Below are positions 1-10,388 of a stretch of 64,000 bases of DNA, piece after piece (position 1 is the first letter of the stretch; every line of letters begins with the position of its first letter). The stretch is from Bacillus sp. HMF5848 (GTDB taxonomy: Bacteria; Bacillota; Bacilli; Bacillales; HMF5848). The notes below the pieces were generated by a model. It did no database searches. It saw only the letters and a program-made list of their open reading frames with translations, and was not told the DNA's origin. The DNA is taken from assembly GCF_003944835.1 (NCBI RefSeq), contig NZ_RWIV01000001.1, positions 2,886,530-2,950,529 of the forward strand. Direction: 5' to 3'. The position numbers and the translations under genes are program-made.

Positions 1-219
1 GAAGCTAATTACGTTCCCACCAGCTCCACAACCAAAGCAATGATAAATCTGCTTATCAGGAGCAACTGAAAAAGAAGGTGTATTTTCACCGTGAAAAGGA
101 CAAAGTCCAAAATAATTTCGACCTTGTTTCTTCAATTGAACATATTCACCAATGATATCTACAATGTCAACCTGTGTACGTATTTTTTCGATTAATTCTT
201 CTGGAATTCGATTATTCAT
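1..219 (-). CDS. dnaG: DNA primase DnaG, N-terminal part (gene runs off the window)
   Basis: The 73 visible codons encode the N-terminal CHC2 zinc-binding domain of bacterial primase, which makes the RNA primers for replication. The ligands read C-P-F-H near residues 41-44, followed by C-F-G-C near residues 62-65. The ATG at 217-219 follows a GGAG element about 6 nt upstream, so this is the true start. The TOPRIM catalytic core and the helicase-binding domain lie outside the window. Position upstream of yqxD and yqfL matches the sigA-dnaG region of Bacillus. Confidence 0.95.
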   Translation of the reverse strand, partial: MNNRIPEELIEKIRTQVDIVDIIGEYVQLKKQGRNYFGLCPFHGENTPSFSVAPDKQIYHCFGCGAGGNVISF

Positions 220-255
220 AGCAAACATCTCCGTCGTACATGTAGAATTCGATGT

Positions 256-723
256 TTACTGTTGAATTCCTGCAAGTTTCGACAAAATTTTTTCGAGTGA
301 GTGTAGCAAATTTTGCCGGTCTTGTTCTGTATAGCGTTTAGGTCCTTTTGTTCTTTCCCCTTGACGTCTTTGTTTGTAGCCGGCATAACGTAGTTCAAGG
401 ATAGTATCCATTTCTTTTTCATCATATACTTTTCCCCTTGGTGAAACACAATAAACATGTCTCGATACAATCATACTAGCGAGGCCAATATCTTGTGTGA
501 CCACAATATCATGCTTCTTAACATGATTAATAATATACAAATCAACTGACTCCTTACTAGAATCCACCCAAATCCACTGTCCACCTAAATCTTTGTCCGT
601 CATATGCGCATAAGAAGCGACAAAGAACACTTTCACATTGTATGTACGTGCGACATTGACTATATCTTGTTTACTCGGACAAGCATCTGCGTCAACTATA
701 ATAGAAGTCGTTTCATCTTTGAT
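256..723 (-). CDS. yqxD: YqxD/YaiI family protein (DUF188, UPF0178), with an apparent non-AUG start
   Basis: Conserved protein of unknown biochemical role with a PIN-like fold. It carries the N-terminal signature D-A-D-A-C-P and the later V-T-Q-D-x-G-L-A motif. The first in-frame ATG is at 634-636, but starting there would remove D-A-D-A-C-P, which is encoded upstream in the same frame (about 676-693). That frame is open back to a stop at 733-735 and contains no ATG, GTG or TTG before the motif. A GGGAG ribosome binding site at about 738-742 points to ATA (724-726) or ATC (721-723) as the initiator, or to a small frameshift. I give the ATC as the working start. It lies directly upstream of dnaG in the direction of transcription. 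Confidence 0.75.
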   Translation of the reverse strand: MKDETTSIIVDADACPSKQDIVNVARTYNVKVFFVASYAHMTDKDLGGQWIWVDSSKESVDLYIINHVKKHDIVVTQDIGLASMIVSRHVYCVSPRGKVYDEKEMDTILELRYAGYKQRRQGERTKGPKRYTEQDRQNLLHSLEKILSKLAGIQQ

Positions 724-735
724 TATTCTACATCA

Positions 736-1160
736 CTCCCAGAAATCCTTCTTTTGGCTAAAAACTTCATCACATTAGGGGTGGTTAGACCCACTCGTCT
801 TCTGATTAACTATGTCTTATTTTTGCATTTTGGCAAGTCGACATAGTAACGAAAAAAACACTTTTTGATTTTACCTCTTGACATATCTCTATAAATAGTG
901 TATTCGTTCATAGAGAAGTCTAAACCTATAAATATAAAATTAATCACAATTTTTTATTATAATACATTAACTTGCATATCGCTACCATTTTCTCTTAACT
1001 TATACACATATTTTTCAAAAAGGAAAAAAATTATGATAAACGTCGTTATGATACTTTGAACAACTATTGAATAGTACATTTATTATTACTTTTCATCCGA
1101 TAAAATAATTAACGCAATTATGATTTGTTTACTTATAAAAAATAAACATAGACAATGAAT
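736..1160. other. Intergenic stretch without a recognisable gene
   Basis: AT-rich spacer between yqfL and yqxD. Both strands are broken by stops and I see no ribosome binding site plus ORF pair. A TTGACA at 878-883 lies on the plus strand, but the hexamer 17 nt downstream (TATTCG) is a poor -10 and no plus-strand gene follows. The promoter for yqxD-dnaG must lie here, but I cannot pick it out confidently. Confidence 0.5.
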
Positions 1161-1190
1161 AACGGGCGGTTAAAAAATAAACGGCCCGTT
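1161..1190 (-). terminator. Inverted repeat after yqfL
   Basis: AACGGGC and GCCCGTT arms flank an AT-rich loop 8 nt past the yqfL stop codon. The following U-tract is weak, so termination efficiency is uncertain. The symmetry would let it act on either strand. Confidence 0.5.
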
Positions 1191-1197
1191 TCCTATG

Positions 1198-2007
1198 TTA
1201 TTTCAATCTTTTATTAAGTATGCTTAAAATAATATTAGCTGTTTCTTCTACAGCTTTATTCGTTACATCTATAATTTGACAATCTAATCGCTCGACAATT
1301 TTATTAAAGTATTTTAGTTCTTCTTCAATACGCTCAATATGAGCATAGCTTGCTGTTGAATTTAACCCTAAAGACTTGAGACGCTCTTTTCTAATATAAT
1401 TAAGTTTCTCAGGACTAATGACCAACCCAAAACATTTCTCTTTCGGAACTTCAAATAATTCTTCAGGTGGATCTACTTCTGGTACTAATGGTACATTTGC
1501 TACTTTGAGACGCTTGTGAGCTAAATATTGAGACAGTGGTGTTTTTGATGTTCGTGACACACCTACTAACACGATATCTGCTCGTAAAATACCTCTAGGA
1601 TCACGGCCATCATCGTATTTAACTGCAAACTCAATAGCCTCTACTCTTTTAAAATAATCATCATCTAGTCTACGTATATGACCCGGTTCATAGCGAGGTG
1701 AGCATCCATATGAATTGCTCATCTGTTCAATTAAAGGTCCAATAATATCGTAGCAGATCACACCAGCTCTCTTAGCTTCATCAATAAGAAAATTATGTAG
1801 TTCAGGTATAACGATGGTAAACGCAACTATAGCATTATTCATTTTCGCTAAGGATATTACTTCCGAAATCGTTCCTAAGTCTTCTACATATGGAATGCGC
1901 TTAATAACAACTTCAGTTTCACTAAATTGACTAGCGGCAGCCTTCACCACTAACTCTGCCGTCTCACCGACTGAGTCTGACACAACATACACAATAGGTT
2001 GACTCAT
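1198..2007 (-). CDS. yqfL: Pyruvate, phosphate dikinase regulatory protein (bifunctional kinase/pyrophosphorylase, DUF299)
   Basis: 269 aa, full length for the PPRP family. These proteins switch pyruvate, phosphate dikinase by ADP-dependent threonine phosphorylation and Pi-dependent dephosphorylation. The N-terminus begins with the conserved V-V-S-D-S-x-G-E-T-A segment, and the P-loop-like G-V-S-R-T-S-K-T is at about residues 149-156. The ATG follows a GGGGGAAG ribosome binding site. It lies 17 nt downstream of ccpN and is surely co-transcribed. Pairing with CcpN, a gluconeogenesis repressor, places both in control of the pyruvate/PEP node. The family name is certain; the presence of a PPDK gene elsewhere is inference. 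Confidence 0.93.
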   Translation of the reverse strand: MSQPIVYVVSDSVGETAELVVKAAASQFSETEVVIKRIPYVEDLGTISEVISLAKMNNAIVAFTIVIPELHNFLIDEAKRAGVICYDIIGPLIEQMSNSYGCSPRYEPGHIRRLDDDYFKRVEAIEFAVKYDDGRDPRGILRADIVLVGVSRTSKTPLSQYLAHKRLKVANVPLVPEVDPPEELFEVPKEKCFGLVISPEKLNYIRKERLKSLGLNSTASYAHIERIEEELKYFNKIVERLDCQIIDVTNKAVEETANIILSILNKRLK

Positions 2008-2023
2008 TATGCTTCCCCCATTT

Positions 2024-2668
2024 CTATTCGAGTATTACATCCTCAGACGCTAAAGCTACAAGAGCCTTTGTCGTGTTCGTTTTTGTAATTCGCCCAATTA
2101 CTTCATAGCCATCATCAGACAAACGTACAACTGGCAACGCATCAATTTGTTTATCAATTAATTTCTTTGCCACATCAATTAATAGATCGTCTTTTTCACA
2201 CATTGTAATGTTTGGCATTCTTGTCATGATAATATTTACTGGAATACTAGCTAACTCCTGTTTTCCTAAGCTCGCCCGTAATAAATCTTTTCGTGACAGA
2301 ACACCAACAAGTATAGAAGACTCATCTACTACAAATAATGTACCAACATCCTCAAGAAACATCGTAACTATTGCGTCATACACAGAGGTATTTTCTGACA
2401 CAACAACAGGGATGGACATATGGCTTTTAACCTTCATTTTTTTTATCTTACCAGACAACAATTGCCCACCTGACTGACCTGTATAAAAATACCCCACCCG
2501 AGGTCTTGCATCTAAATATCCGGCCATCGTTAATATAGCAAGATCTGGTCGCAATGTTGCACGCGTTAAATTGAGTTGATCTGCGATGCTTTCTCCTGTA
2601 ATAGGTCCGTTTTCCTTAACAATTTGCAGTATTTTTTCTTGACGTTTATTAAGTTCTATTTTCCTCAC
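2024..2668 (-). CDS. ccpN: CcpN-type transcriptional repressor (HTH plus two CBS domains)
   Basis: About 214 aa. An N-terminal winged helix (residues about 5-60, with I-E-L-N-K-R-Q and [10 protein letters not shown]) is followed by two CBS motifs (about 75-215) that sense nucleotides. In B. subtilis CcpN represses gapB, pckA and the small RNA SR1 on glycolytic carbon sources. Two GTG codons stand in tandem at 2669-2671 and 2666-2668. The AAGG ribosome binding site is too close to the first, so I use the second, which also leaves three residues before I-E-L-N-K-R-Q as in B. subtilis. Transcribed with yqfL. Confidence 0.92.
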   Translation of the reverse strand: MRKIELNKRQEKILQIVKENGPITGESIADQLNLTRATLRPDLAILTMAGYLDARPRVGYFYTGQSGGQLLSGKIKKMKVKSHMSIPVVVSENTSVYDAIVTMFLEDVGTLFVVDESSILVGVLSRKDLLRASLGKQELASIPVNIIMTRMPNITMCEKDDLLIDVAKKLIDKQIDALPVVRLSDDGYEVIGRITKTNTTKALVALASEDVILE

Positions 2669-2809
2669 CACCTTATATAAGAAAAGCTTAAGTCACTGCA
2701 TTTGAGGCTAAAGAATGTGCCGTCTCGCTGTCTCGTTTACTCATTTTTAGTAAGATCTACGCTACTAAATATTCACAAAATTATACTCGTAAAAGGAAAT
2801 ACATGTTTA

Positions 2810-2833
2810 GAGCGCAAAGCTAGCTTTGCACTC
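2810..2833 (-). terminator. Palindrome downstream of glyQS
   Basis: A near-perfect 24-bp palindrome built on GCAAAGCTAGCTTTGC, starting 8 nt after the glyQS stop codon. It lacks a long U-run, so it is either a weak terminator or a processing/stability hairpin between glyQS and ccpN. Confidence 0.5.
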
Positions 2834-2840
2834 TCATTCA

Positions 2841-4223
2841 TTAAAATTGTGTTTTTTCTTCTAGATAAGCTTTTAAGTCAGCAATGGCAATGCGTTCTTG
2901 TTCCATTGAGTCACGATGGCGAATTGTTACAGATTGGTCTTGTTCAGAATCAAAATCATAAGTGATACAGAACGGTGTACCAATTTCATCATGACGGCGA
3001 TAACGTTTCCCTATTGAACCTGATTCATCATAGTCTATCATGAAGTTTTGTGCCAACATACTATAAACATTGGTTGCACCTTCTGATAGTTTCTTTGATA
3101 AAGGTAATACAGCTGCTTTGAAAGGCGCAAGGTTTGGGTGTAAACGCATAACGGTGCGACTTGTGCCATCTTCTAACTGTTCTTCCTCGTATGCATCAAT
3201 TAAAAATGCAAGAGTTACGCGATCCGCTCCAAGAGATGGCTCTATGCAGTATGGTACATACTTTTCATTTATTTCCTGGTCATGGTAAAGGAACTCTTCA
3301 CCTGAATGATTCATATGTTGTTTTAAATCAAAATCTGTTCGAGAAGCCACTCCCCATAACTCACCCCAACCAAATGGGAACTTATATTCTAAATCTGTTG
3401 TAGCATTACTGTAATGTGAAAGTTCATCCGAAGAATGGTCACGAAGTCGAATGTGTTCTTCAGTTAACCCTAGTGATAATAACCAATTATGACAGTAATT
3501 CTTCCAGTATTTAAACCACTCTAGCTCATCTCCAGGTTTACAGAAGAATTCTAACTCCATCTGTTCAAATTCACGTGTTCTAAATGTGAAATTCCCTGGT
3601 GTAATCTCATTACGAAAGCTCTTACCGATTTGAGCAATACCAAATGGAAGTTTTTTACGCATTGTACGCTGTACGTTTTTAAAGTTTACAAATATACCTT
3701 GAGCTGTTTCAGGCCTTAAGTATATTTCATTTGTACTAGACTCCGTAACTCCTTGGAATGTTTTAAACATTAGATTAAATTGACGGATATCAGTGTAATC
3801 GTGCGCACCGCACTCAGGACAAGCGATGTTGTACTCTTGAATTAACTCTGCCATTTTTTCAAAAGGTAAGCCATCAACAATGATTTCGTCTCCTTTAGCT
3901 AATGCAGCCTCTTCAATAAGCTTATCGGCGCGATGGCGGGCTTTACAGCTTTTACAATCAATCATTGGGTCATTAAAGTTTCCGATATGGCCGGACGCTT
4001 CCCATGTTTTAGGATTCATAAGGATAGCCGCATCTAGCCCTACATTATAAGGTAATTCTTGAACAAACTTTTTCCACCACGCTTTTTTAATGTTATTCTT
4101 CAATTCAACTCCTAGTGGTCCATAATCCCATGTATTCGCGAGACCACCATAAATTTCTGAACCCGGAAATATAAAACCACGATGTTTCGCGTGTGCGACA
4201 ACTTGCTCCATAGTTACTGTCAT
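2841..4223 (-). CDS. glyQS: Glycyl-tRNA synthetase, single-chain dimeric type
   Basis: 460 aa class II synthetase of the eukaryote/archaea-like alpha2 type that charges tRNA-Gly with glycine. It is not the alpha2-beta2 GlyQ+GlyS pair found at this locus in B. subtilis. The N-terminal [12 protein letters not shown] segment binds the acceptor end. A CKSC/CPEC pair at about 90-93 and 135-138 is likely a zinc knuckle. The F-R-N-E motif 2 and the R-P-E-T-A-Q-G segment follow, with the anticodon-binding domain at the C-terminus. The ATG has an AAGGAGAG site. Expression is controlled by the T-box leader just upstream. Confidence 0.96.
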   Translation of the reverse strand: MTVTMEQVVAHAKHRGFIFPGSEIYGGLANTWDYGPLGVELKNNIKKAWWKKFVQELPYNVGLDAAILMNPKTWEASGHIGNFNDPMIDCKSCKARHRADKLIEEAALAKGDEIIVDGLPFEKMAELIQEYNIACPECGAHDYTDIRQFNLMFKTFQGVTESSTNEIYLRPETAQGIFVNFKNVQRTMRKKLPFGIAQIGKSFRNEITPGNFTFRTREFEQMELEFFCKPGDELEWFKYWKNYCHNWLLSLGLTEEHIRLRDHSSDELSHYSNATTDLEYKFPFGWGELWGVASRTDFDLKQHMNHSGEEFLYHDQEINEKYVPYCIEPSLGADRVTLAFLIDAYEEEQLEDGTSRTVMRLHPNLAPFKAAVLPLSKKLSEGATNVYSMLAQNFMIDYDESGSIGKRYRRHDEIGTPFCITYDFDSEQDQSVTIRHRDSMEQERIAIADLKAYLEEKTQF

Positions 4224-4268
4224 TCTTCTTCTCTCCTTATGTTAAATATTAAGGTTATTTTTCGGCAA

Positions 4269-4495
4269 TAAAAAAACTCTCATCTCTATGCCAAAAAAAG
4301 TTTGACATAGGGACGAGAGTATTTCCCGCGGTTCCACCCTATTTGCCTCCATATGTAATGAAGACCTCTTTTTCATTACTAGCTCCGGAACGCCTTCCAT
4401 GTCATTTTATCGCCTAGCTTCCACTACCCTAGGCTCGCTTACATAAAAGAGGACATTTACTATTTTCCTTCATAGCCGTACTTTCAAATTTTAAT
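4269..4495 (-). promoter_or_regulatory. T-box riboswitch (glycine) upstream of glyQS
   Basis: The leader contains the T-box sequence AGGGTGGAACCGCGG at 4326-4340. It is followed directly by an intrinsic terminator at 4271-4320, whose long ACTCTCGTCCCTATGTC-type stem ends in seven T residues. Stem I occupies about 4380-4490. A GGC triplet at 4392-4394 is a plausible glycine specifier codon, but I did not fold the RNA. Uncharged tRNA-Gly would pair with the specifier and the T-box bulge and favour the antiterminator, turning glyQS on. Confidence 0.93.
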
Positions 4496-4499
4496 TAGA

Positions 4500-4528
4500 A
4501 TTTTATTACGTTCCACTAGAAATGTCAA
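4500..4528 (-). promoter_or_regulatory. SigA-type promoter of glyQS
   Basis: On the minus strand TTGACA (4523-4528) and TAAAAT (4500-4505) are separated by 17 nt. The inferred start near 4493 gives a T-box leader of about 270 nt, the usual size. Confidence 0.85.
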
Positions 4529-4558
4529 CAGGACACATAGTTATATCCTTCTTTTTAT

Positions 4559-5305
4559 TTACATAAGTTTATCTAGCTGGTCTAAAAACCTCTTTGACTT
4601 AAGAAAAAGACCACTATACGCATCAAAGTATGCTGTTATAACTGCTTTTAATTCTTTCTTTGTTTGCTCTTTAACATTGATATTTCCTAATCTGTTTAAA
4701 TCAAAATAATAAAAAATCCTCAACAACTTCACAGTATTTGTGCTTATATTAAGTCGATAAGGGTCTTGTGGACTACAACGTTCACAAAGAAATCCACCCT
4801 CACGTATTGAAAATGAAAATGTACTTTCCTGTTCCCCACACACAGAGCAACTATCAAGGTTCGGTTGAATCCCCATAATCCCCAAAGCTTTAAGTTCAAA
4901 AATATGAGTAATGATTTGGGCATCAAGTCCCTCATTGATGTACTGCAATGCTTGTAAAAGCATTTCAAAGACATATGGGTTTGATTTTCTATCTTCTGTT
5001 ATTTTGTCTAACAGTTCAGTTATGTATGATGCGTATGCAGTTGCTATGATATCTTCACGAATATAACGCATTGGTGTAATGCTTTCTCCTTGCTGGAGAG
5101 TACCGAGTCCTGTATTTCCACCTTGGACTAAAAAATATCCATATGTAAAAGGTTGGGTAACGGAAGAGAGTCTACTACCAACCTTCTTTGCACCTCTTGC
5201 CATCACACCAACCTTACCAAACTCACGTGTGTACAAAGTTACTATTTTATTTGTATCGCCATAATTTGTAGTTCGAACTACAATACCTTCACACTTTTGA
5301 AGCAA
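4559..5305 (-). CDS. recO: DNA repair protein RecO
   Basis: About 248 aa. RecO works with RecF and RecR to load RecA onto SSB-coated gapped DNA. It has an N-terminal OB-fold (K-C-E-G-I-V-V-R-T, residues about 3-80), a helical domain, and a zinc site with C-S-V-C and C-E-R-C pairs in the C-terminal half. An ATG exists at 5315-5317 but has no ribosome binding site. The TTG at 5303-5305 has GGTGAT 4 nt upstream and matches the family start (L-x-K-C-E-G-I-V), so I use it. It sits between yqzL and glyQS as in B. subtilis. Confidence 0.93.
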   Translation of the reverse strand: MLQKCEGIVVRTTNYGDTNKIVTLYTREFGKVGVMARGAKKVGSRLSSVTQPFTYGYFLVQGGNTGLGTLQQGESITPMRYIREDIIATAYASYITELLDKITEDRKSNPYVFEMLLQALQYINEGLDAQIITHIFELKALGIMGIQPNLDSCSVCGEQESTFSFSIREGGFLCERCSPQDPYRLNISTNTVKLLRIFYYFDLNRLGNINVKEQTKKELKAVITAYFDAYSGLFLKSKRFLDQLDKLM

Positions 5306-5345
5306 TACAATCACCATCCATAAGCTTAGCTACAGGGCGATGATG

Positions 5346-5489
5346 TTAAGAAAACGGGAGTTCAGCCTCTGCTAGTTCACATTCGTTGTCTTCGGGTCCT
5401 TCAAATCTCTCCTGCTCCATTTGCTTAAAGAGAAGATATGTGTTTACATTACCTGTTTGCTCAAATACCTTCCAGGTAAAATCTAACAT
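5346..5489 (-). CDS. yqzL: Small YqzL family protein
   Basis: 47 aa protein of unknown function beginning M-L-D-F-T-W-K-V-F-E-Q-T-G-N-V-N, the recognisable YqzL N-terminus, with an acidic C-terminal tail. A longer reading upstream is possible, but the AAGGTGGGG site sits 5-6 nt before the ATG at 5487-5489, which fixes the start. It lies between era and recO, its constant position in Bacillaceae. Confidence 0.88.
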   Translation of the reverse strand: MLDFTWKVFEQTGNVNTYLLFKQMEQERFEGPEDNECELAEAELPFS

Positions 5490-5600
5490 AAAAACCCCAC
5501 CTTTTTTGTAGTATTTACCAGCGTTGCTTTTTCCCAAGTCTTATTATCTATAATGACCCTGTCACAGCAAAATCATGTTGCCTAAATTTTTCTAATAAAT

Positions 5601-6951
<1,351 letters not shown>

Positions 6952-7072
6952 TCATTTTACCGAATTTTCCCAACATTTTCACGCCTAGTTTTCAAATTGT
7001 AATCAAATCGTAAGAATTCACTAACATATTTTCATTAATTCTAATCACAACAATAAAAACTCTAGGTTTGTA

Positions 7073-7462
7073 TTATTGTATTATTAAAATGAGATATGGT
7101 GCAAATATTATAACACCAATTATGACAGCTGTAACAGCATACACCGTTACGGCAGCAGCGGCAATGTCCTTAGCCTGTTTTGCAAGAGGATGAAACTCAC
7201 TCGTAATTAAGTCAACCGTCCGTTCAACAGCCGTATTCATTAATTCAACTGAGATCATACCTCCTATTAGTGCAACAATAATAATCCATTCTGTTTTTGT
7301 TATCCCGATAGTAACTCCTGTTAAGATCACAAACAACGCTACTACTACATGAATTCTAAGGTTAAGCTCTGTTTTAAATGCTTCTCGCAACCCTTGAACT
7401 GCATACAAAAAACTGTTTAACAAACGATGTATTATTTTGATTTTGTTATCTCGTGAGTCCAT
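7073..7462 (-). CDS. dgkA: Undecaprenol/diacylglycerol kinase family membrane protein
   Basis: 129 aa with three membrane helices and the family motif E-L-M-N-T-A-V-E-R-T-V-D. Gram-positive members mainly phosphorylate undecaprenol, feeding the lipid carrier pool for wall synthesis. It overlaps ybeY by 17 nt. The 175-nt gap to cdd holds no gene that I can see. Confidence 0.93.
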   Translation of the reverse strand: MDSRDNKIKIIHRLLNSFLYAVQGLREAFKTELNLRIHVVVALFVILTGVTIGITKTEWIIIVALIGGMISVELMNTAVERTVDLITSEFHPLAKQAKDIAAAAVTVYAVTAVIIGVIIFAPYLILIIQ

Positions 7463-7916
7463 AGCCTAATAAAATATCTGCTTGTTTTTTGAACATAACC
7501 TTTTCATCCTCTTCGGTCATATGGTCATAGCCTAGAAGATGTAAAAATCCATGCACCGTTAAAAACCCTAACTCCCGAAGAAAGGAATGACCATATTCTT
7601 TAGCCTGCTGCTCTGCTATAGGAACTGAGATGATAATATCACCAAGAACCCGCTGTGATTGAATCAGGTCTAGCTCGACTTCCCCTTCACCCAGCTCCTC
7701 TAAAGCAAATGAGATAACATCTGTTGGCTTATCTTTTCCTCGATACTGCTTATTTATTTGTTGAATAGTCTCAATATCAACAAAAGTTATTGATACTTCG
7801 GCATCATCTACAAAGCTTTCAGACCTAGCAGCTTCCTGCAGCAATGCCATTAACACCTTTTTGTCTTCTGATGTAACCTCATTCGTTTCATCATGTATGT
7901 CTATTGATAGTGTCAT
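7446..7916 (-). CDS. ybeY: Endoribonuclease YbeY
   Basis: 156 aa metal-dependent RNase involved in 16S rRNA 3' maturation and 70S quality control. The catalytic zinc motif H-G-F-L-H-L-L-G-Y-D-H lies at about 122-132 and is intact. The start follows GAAGGTGAAAGAGG. Its start overlaps the 3' end of pgpH by 4 nt, so pgpH, ybeY and dgkA form a tightly coupled operon. Confidence 0.96.
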   Translation of the reverse strand: MTLSIDIHDETNEVTSEDKKVLMALLQEAARSESFVDDAEVSITFVDIETIQQINKQYRGKDKPTDVISFALEELGEGEVELDLIQSQRVLGDIIISVPIAEQQAKEYGHSFLRELGFLTVHGFLHLLGYDHMTEEDEKVMFKKQADILLGYGLTR

Positions 7917-10090
7917 GCCTCTTTCACCTTCTTTTTTACTAACTCAGGATATTGAATACGCGAGTGAAACATCCCGTTAATTGTTTCAATTAATGTTTTT
8001 GCAATAATATCTAAATCCTTTAAAGTTAAGTCACAAGCATTTAGCTGGCCATCTTGAAGTTTATCACTAATAATCCCTCTAATGATTTCTTCAATCTTTT
8101 CTGGAGTAGGATTTGATAAAGAGCGAATAGCTGCTTCTACACTGTCAGCAATGCACACTATAGCAGCTTCCTTCGTCTGTGGCTTCGGACCTGGATATCT
8201 AAAGTCGTCTTCCTGTATGTCGTGATCGCCTGATTGCGTTGCTTTATGGTAAAAATATTTCAACAAAGTAGTACCATGATGCTGTTCAGCTATATCGATG
8301 ATTTCCTTTGGCATGCGATGATTCCTTAACATGGAAGCACCATCAGTCGCATGAGCAATGATGATATTTTTACTCACCTGTGGTGAGAGCTTATCATGTG
8401 GATTATCAATATTTAGTTGATTTTCAATAAAAAACTGGGGACGTTTAGTTTTACCAATATCGTGGTAATAAGCACCTACTCTTGCCAATAATCCATTTGC
8501 TCCAACAGCTTCACATGCTGCCTCTGATAAATTCGCTACCATGACACTATGGTGATACGTACCTGGTGTTTCCATTAAAATCTTGCGCAACAAAGGATGA
8601 TTAGGGCTAGAAAGCTCCAATAACGTTGTTGGAGATAACAATTTAAAACCAGCTTCAAAAAATGGTAGCAACCCTAACGTTAGTACAGCAGAAACTGTTC
8701 CGGATACAATAGCCATTACTAAGTGATAAGACAACGTAAATAACGACATAGATGTATTTTTCAAAAACATAAGCGCAATAATCACCAAAATATTTACAAT
8801 AGCAATAAAAAGACCAGTTTGAAGTATTCTAGTTTTGCGGTTTTGTTTATTTAGAAATAATACGCCCGCAAGACCACTCGCTAAATAGTATAAGCCAATT
8901 GAAAAATTCAGTGAGTTGTTTAGGCCTTCATTAAACATAATATTACCTGCAACAGCATAAAGTACAACCGTCCATATAGCAAGTTCCTCATTTATTAATA
9001 TCTTTATTAAAAGTGCTCCCATAGCAACAGGTACTACGTAGCCAATTGAAGAATAATTCATCTGTTCAAATAAACTTATTGTTTTCATCATGGCAAAGGT
9101 TATCCCTACAACAATACCAAAAAGCAGTACGTGAGATCGTTTTTTATTTGCTGGCTCCTTTGATTTATAAAAATAATAAATAATTGGTGCAAGAGTTAAT
9201 AATAACACTAATGCTAGCCCCACATAAGGACGAAATGTTGACTCTTCACTAACTAAACCGACTAATTCAAGCTGACGCAATATATCATGGTCAATAGTCT
9301 CTCCTTCGCTCACGATTACTTGACCTTCCAAAATACGAACCGGTTCTACTGAGTCCATCGCTTTTTGCCGTTGAAGGATTGTTTCTTCAGCATCAAAAAA
9401 TACGTTTTGGACGATAGCAAATTTACCGAGAACAATAGATGCTTGTTTTAATTCGTCACGAATACCGGAATAACTCAATTCTCGCTCAATTTTTTGTTTA
9501 GCAATGTCAACATTTTCAACTGTTATCCGCTCATTCATAATGTTATTTACTGCAGTTATTGTTACATCTTTAGTAATTTCCAATTCACTTTCCGTTGCTT
9601 TTAAAAAGCTAGTTAACACATCACCTGAGAGTTCGTTATATGTTTCATCAGTTAACTTCGTACGTAGTTTTGTCAGCTGCTCTTGTATAGAAACAGCCTC
9701 ATCCTTTAGTTTTTGCTGCTCCGAACCCTCCTCCGCAAGAGTCTCTTCTAGCATTTCTTTTTCTTTTACATCTAACAACGCATCAAATATTGATCGGACG
9801 AGCTCCACACGACTTGCGGCGTACTCTTGATTTAATGTAAAAATATCTTCTACTGTTTGAGATGCTGCTTGTCTTTTTTCTATCGTACTGTCATGATCTG
9901 TAACAGTGATCGGTGAATAGATCGTATGCTCTGCTTTGGAAAACGGCTTCACTAAAAGGCGTTCAGGTTTAACATCTTCGTACATTAAAAAAAACATCAT
10001 AGTAAATACTAGTGCTAAAATAATTATTGGTAAAAAGCGGACCTCAATAGTCTGTTTAATTAGCTTTTGAAAACGGCTCACAATGCTCAT
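7913..10090 (-). CDS. pgpH: 7TM-HD cyclic-di-AMP phosphodiesterase PgpH
   Basis: 725 aa. The layout is one N-terminal helix, a long extracellular 7TMR-HDED domain (about 45-275), seven membrane helices (about 285-470), and a cytosolic HD domain with H-H-S and Y-Y-H-D-I-G-K. Proteins of this type hydrolyse c-di-AMP, as shown for Listeria PgpH. The ribosome binding site in front of the ATG is poor. The gap to phoH carries an IS-like inverted repeat element. Confidence 0.94.
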   Translation of the reverse strand: MSIVSRFQKLIKQTIEVRFLPIIILALVFTMMFFLMYEDVKPERLLVKPFSKAEHTIYSPITVTDHDSTIEKRQAASQTVEDIFTLNQEYAASRVELVRSIFDALLDVKEKEMLEETLAEEGSEQQKLKDEAVSIQEQLTKLRTKLTDETYNELSGDVLTSFLKATESELEITKDVTITAVNNIMNERITVENVDIAKQKIERELSYSGIRDELKQASIVLGKFAIVQNVFFDAEETILQRQKAMDSVEPVRILEGQVIVSEGETIDHDILRQLELVGLVSEESTFRPYVGLALVLLLTLAPIIYYFYKSKEPANKKRSHVLLFGIVVGITFAMMKTISLFEQMNYSSIGYVVPVAMGALLIKILINEELAIWTVVLYAVAGNIMFNEGLNNSLNFSIGLYYLASGLAGVLFLNKQNRKTRILQTGLFIAIVNILVIIALMFLKNTSMSLFTLSYHLVMAIVSGTVSAVLTLGLLPFFEAGFKLLSPTTLLELSSPNHPLLRKILMETPGTYHHSVMVANLSEAACEAVGANGLLARVGAYYHDIGKTKRPQFFIENQLNIDNPHDKLSPQVSKNIIIAHATDGASMLRNHRMPKEIIDIAEQHHGTTLLKYFYHKATQSGDHDIQEDDFRYPGPKPQTKEAAIVCIADSVEAAIRSLSNPTPEKIEEIIRGIISDKLQDGQLNACDLTLKDLDIIAKTLIETINGMFHSRIQYPELVKKKVKEA

Positions 10091-10198
10091 GATATTCGTA
10101 TTGTTATGCCTATTATGTAAAAGGCATTAATACTACCATCCCTTCTATTAAAAATACCGTTTGTCTATACTATGTTCCATTTTGAGATATTACAAATA

Positions 10199-10299
10199 GG
10201 CTGTCCCTAAAAGCGCTTAAAACACTGGCCCCTCTCAATATCATACAAGAAAATTGACATTGTTAAAAGGTACCAAGCATTTTACTTTTGGGACAGCCC
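10199..10299. repeat. MITE-like element with terminal inverted repeats between phoH and pgpH
   Basis: GGCTGTCCCTAAAAG at 10199-10213 and its near-exact inverse CTTTTGGGACAGCCC at 10285-10299 bound a stretch of about 100 bp with no coding potential. The arms differ by one inserted base. I see no convincing target-site duplication. From memory, ends of this kind resemble those of some Bacillus transposases of the IS1182 group, so this may be a non-autonomous remnant. The arms could also fold as RNA within the phoH-pgpH transcript. Confidence 0.6.
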
Positions 10300-10307
10300 A
10301 TTATCCC

Positions 10308-10330
10308 GAAGTTATCGTTATAATAACTTC
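10308..10330. repeat. Short perfect inverted repeat next to the MITE-like element
   Basis: GAAGTTAT and ATAACTTC arms with a 7-nt loop. It stands 9 nt from the MITE-like element and 58 nt after the phoH stop. No U-run follows in the phoH direction. Confidence 0.5.
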
Positions 10331-10388
10331 CGATATGTGCATCTTAAATTCGCCTTCTCAACAAAAAACTAACGTACATTTCTATATG

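Noticed and set aside
878-906. Plus-strand TTGACA with a hexamer 17 nt downstream
   Set aside because: The -10 (TATTCG) is poor and no plus-strand gene or terminator-bounded RNA follows before yqfL.
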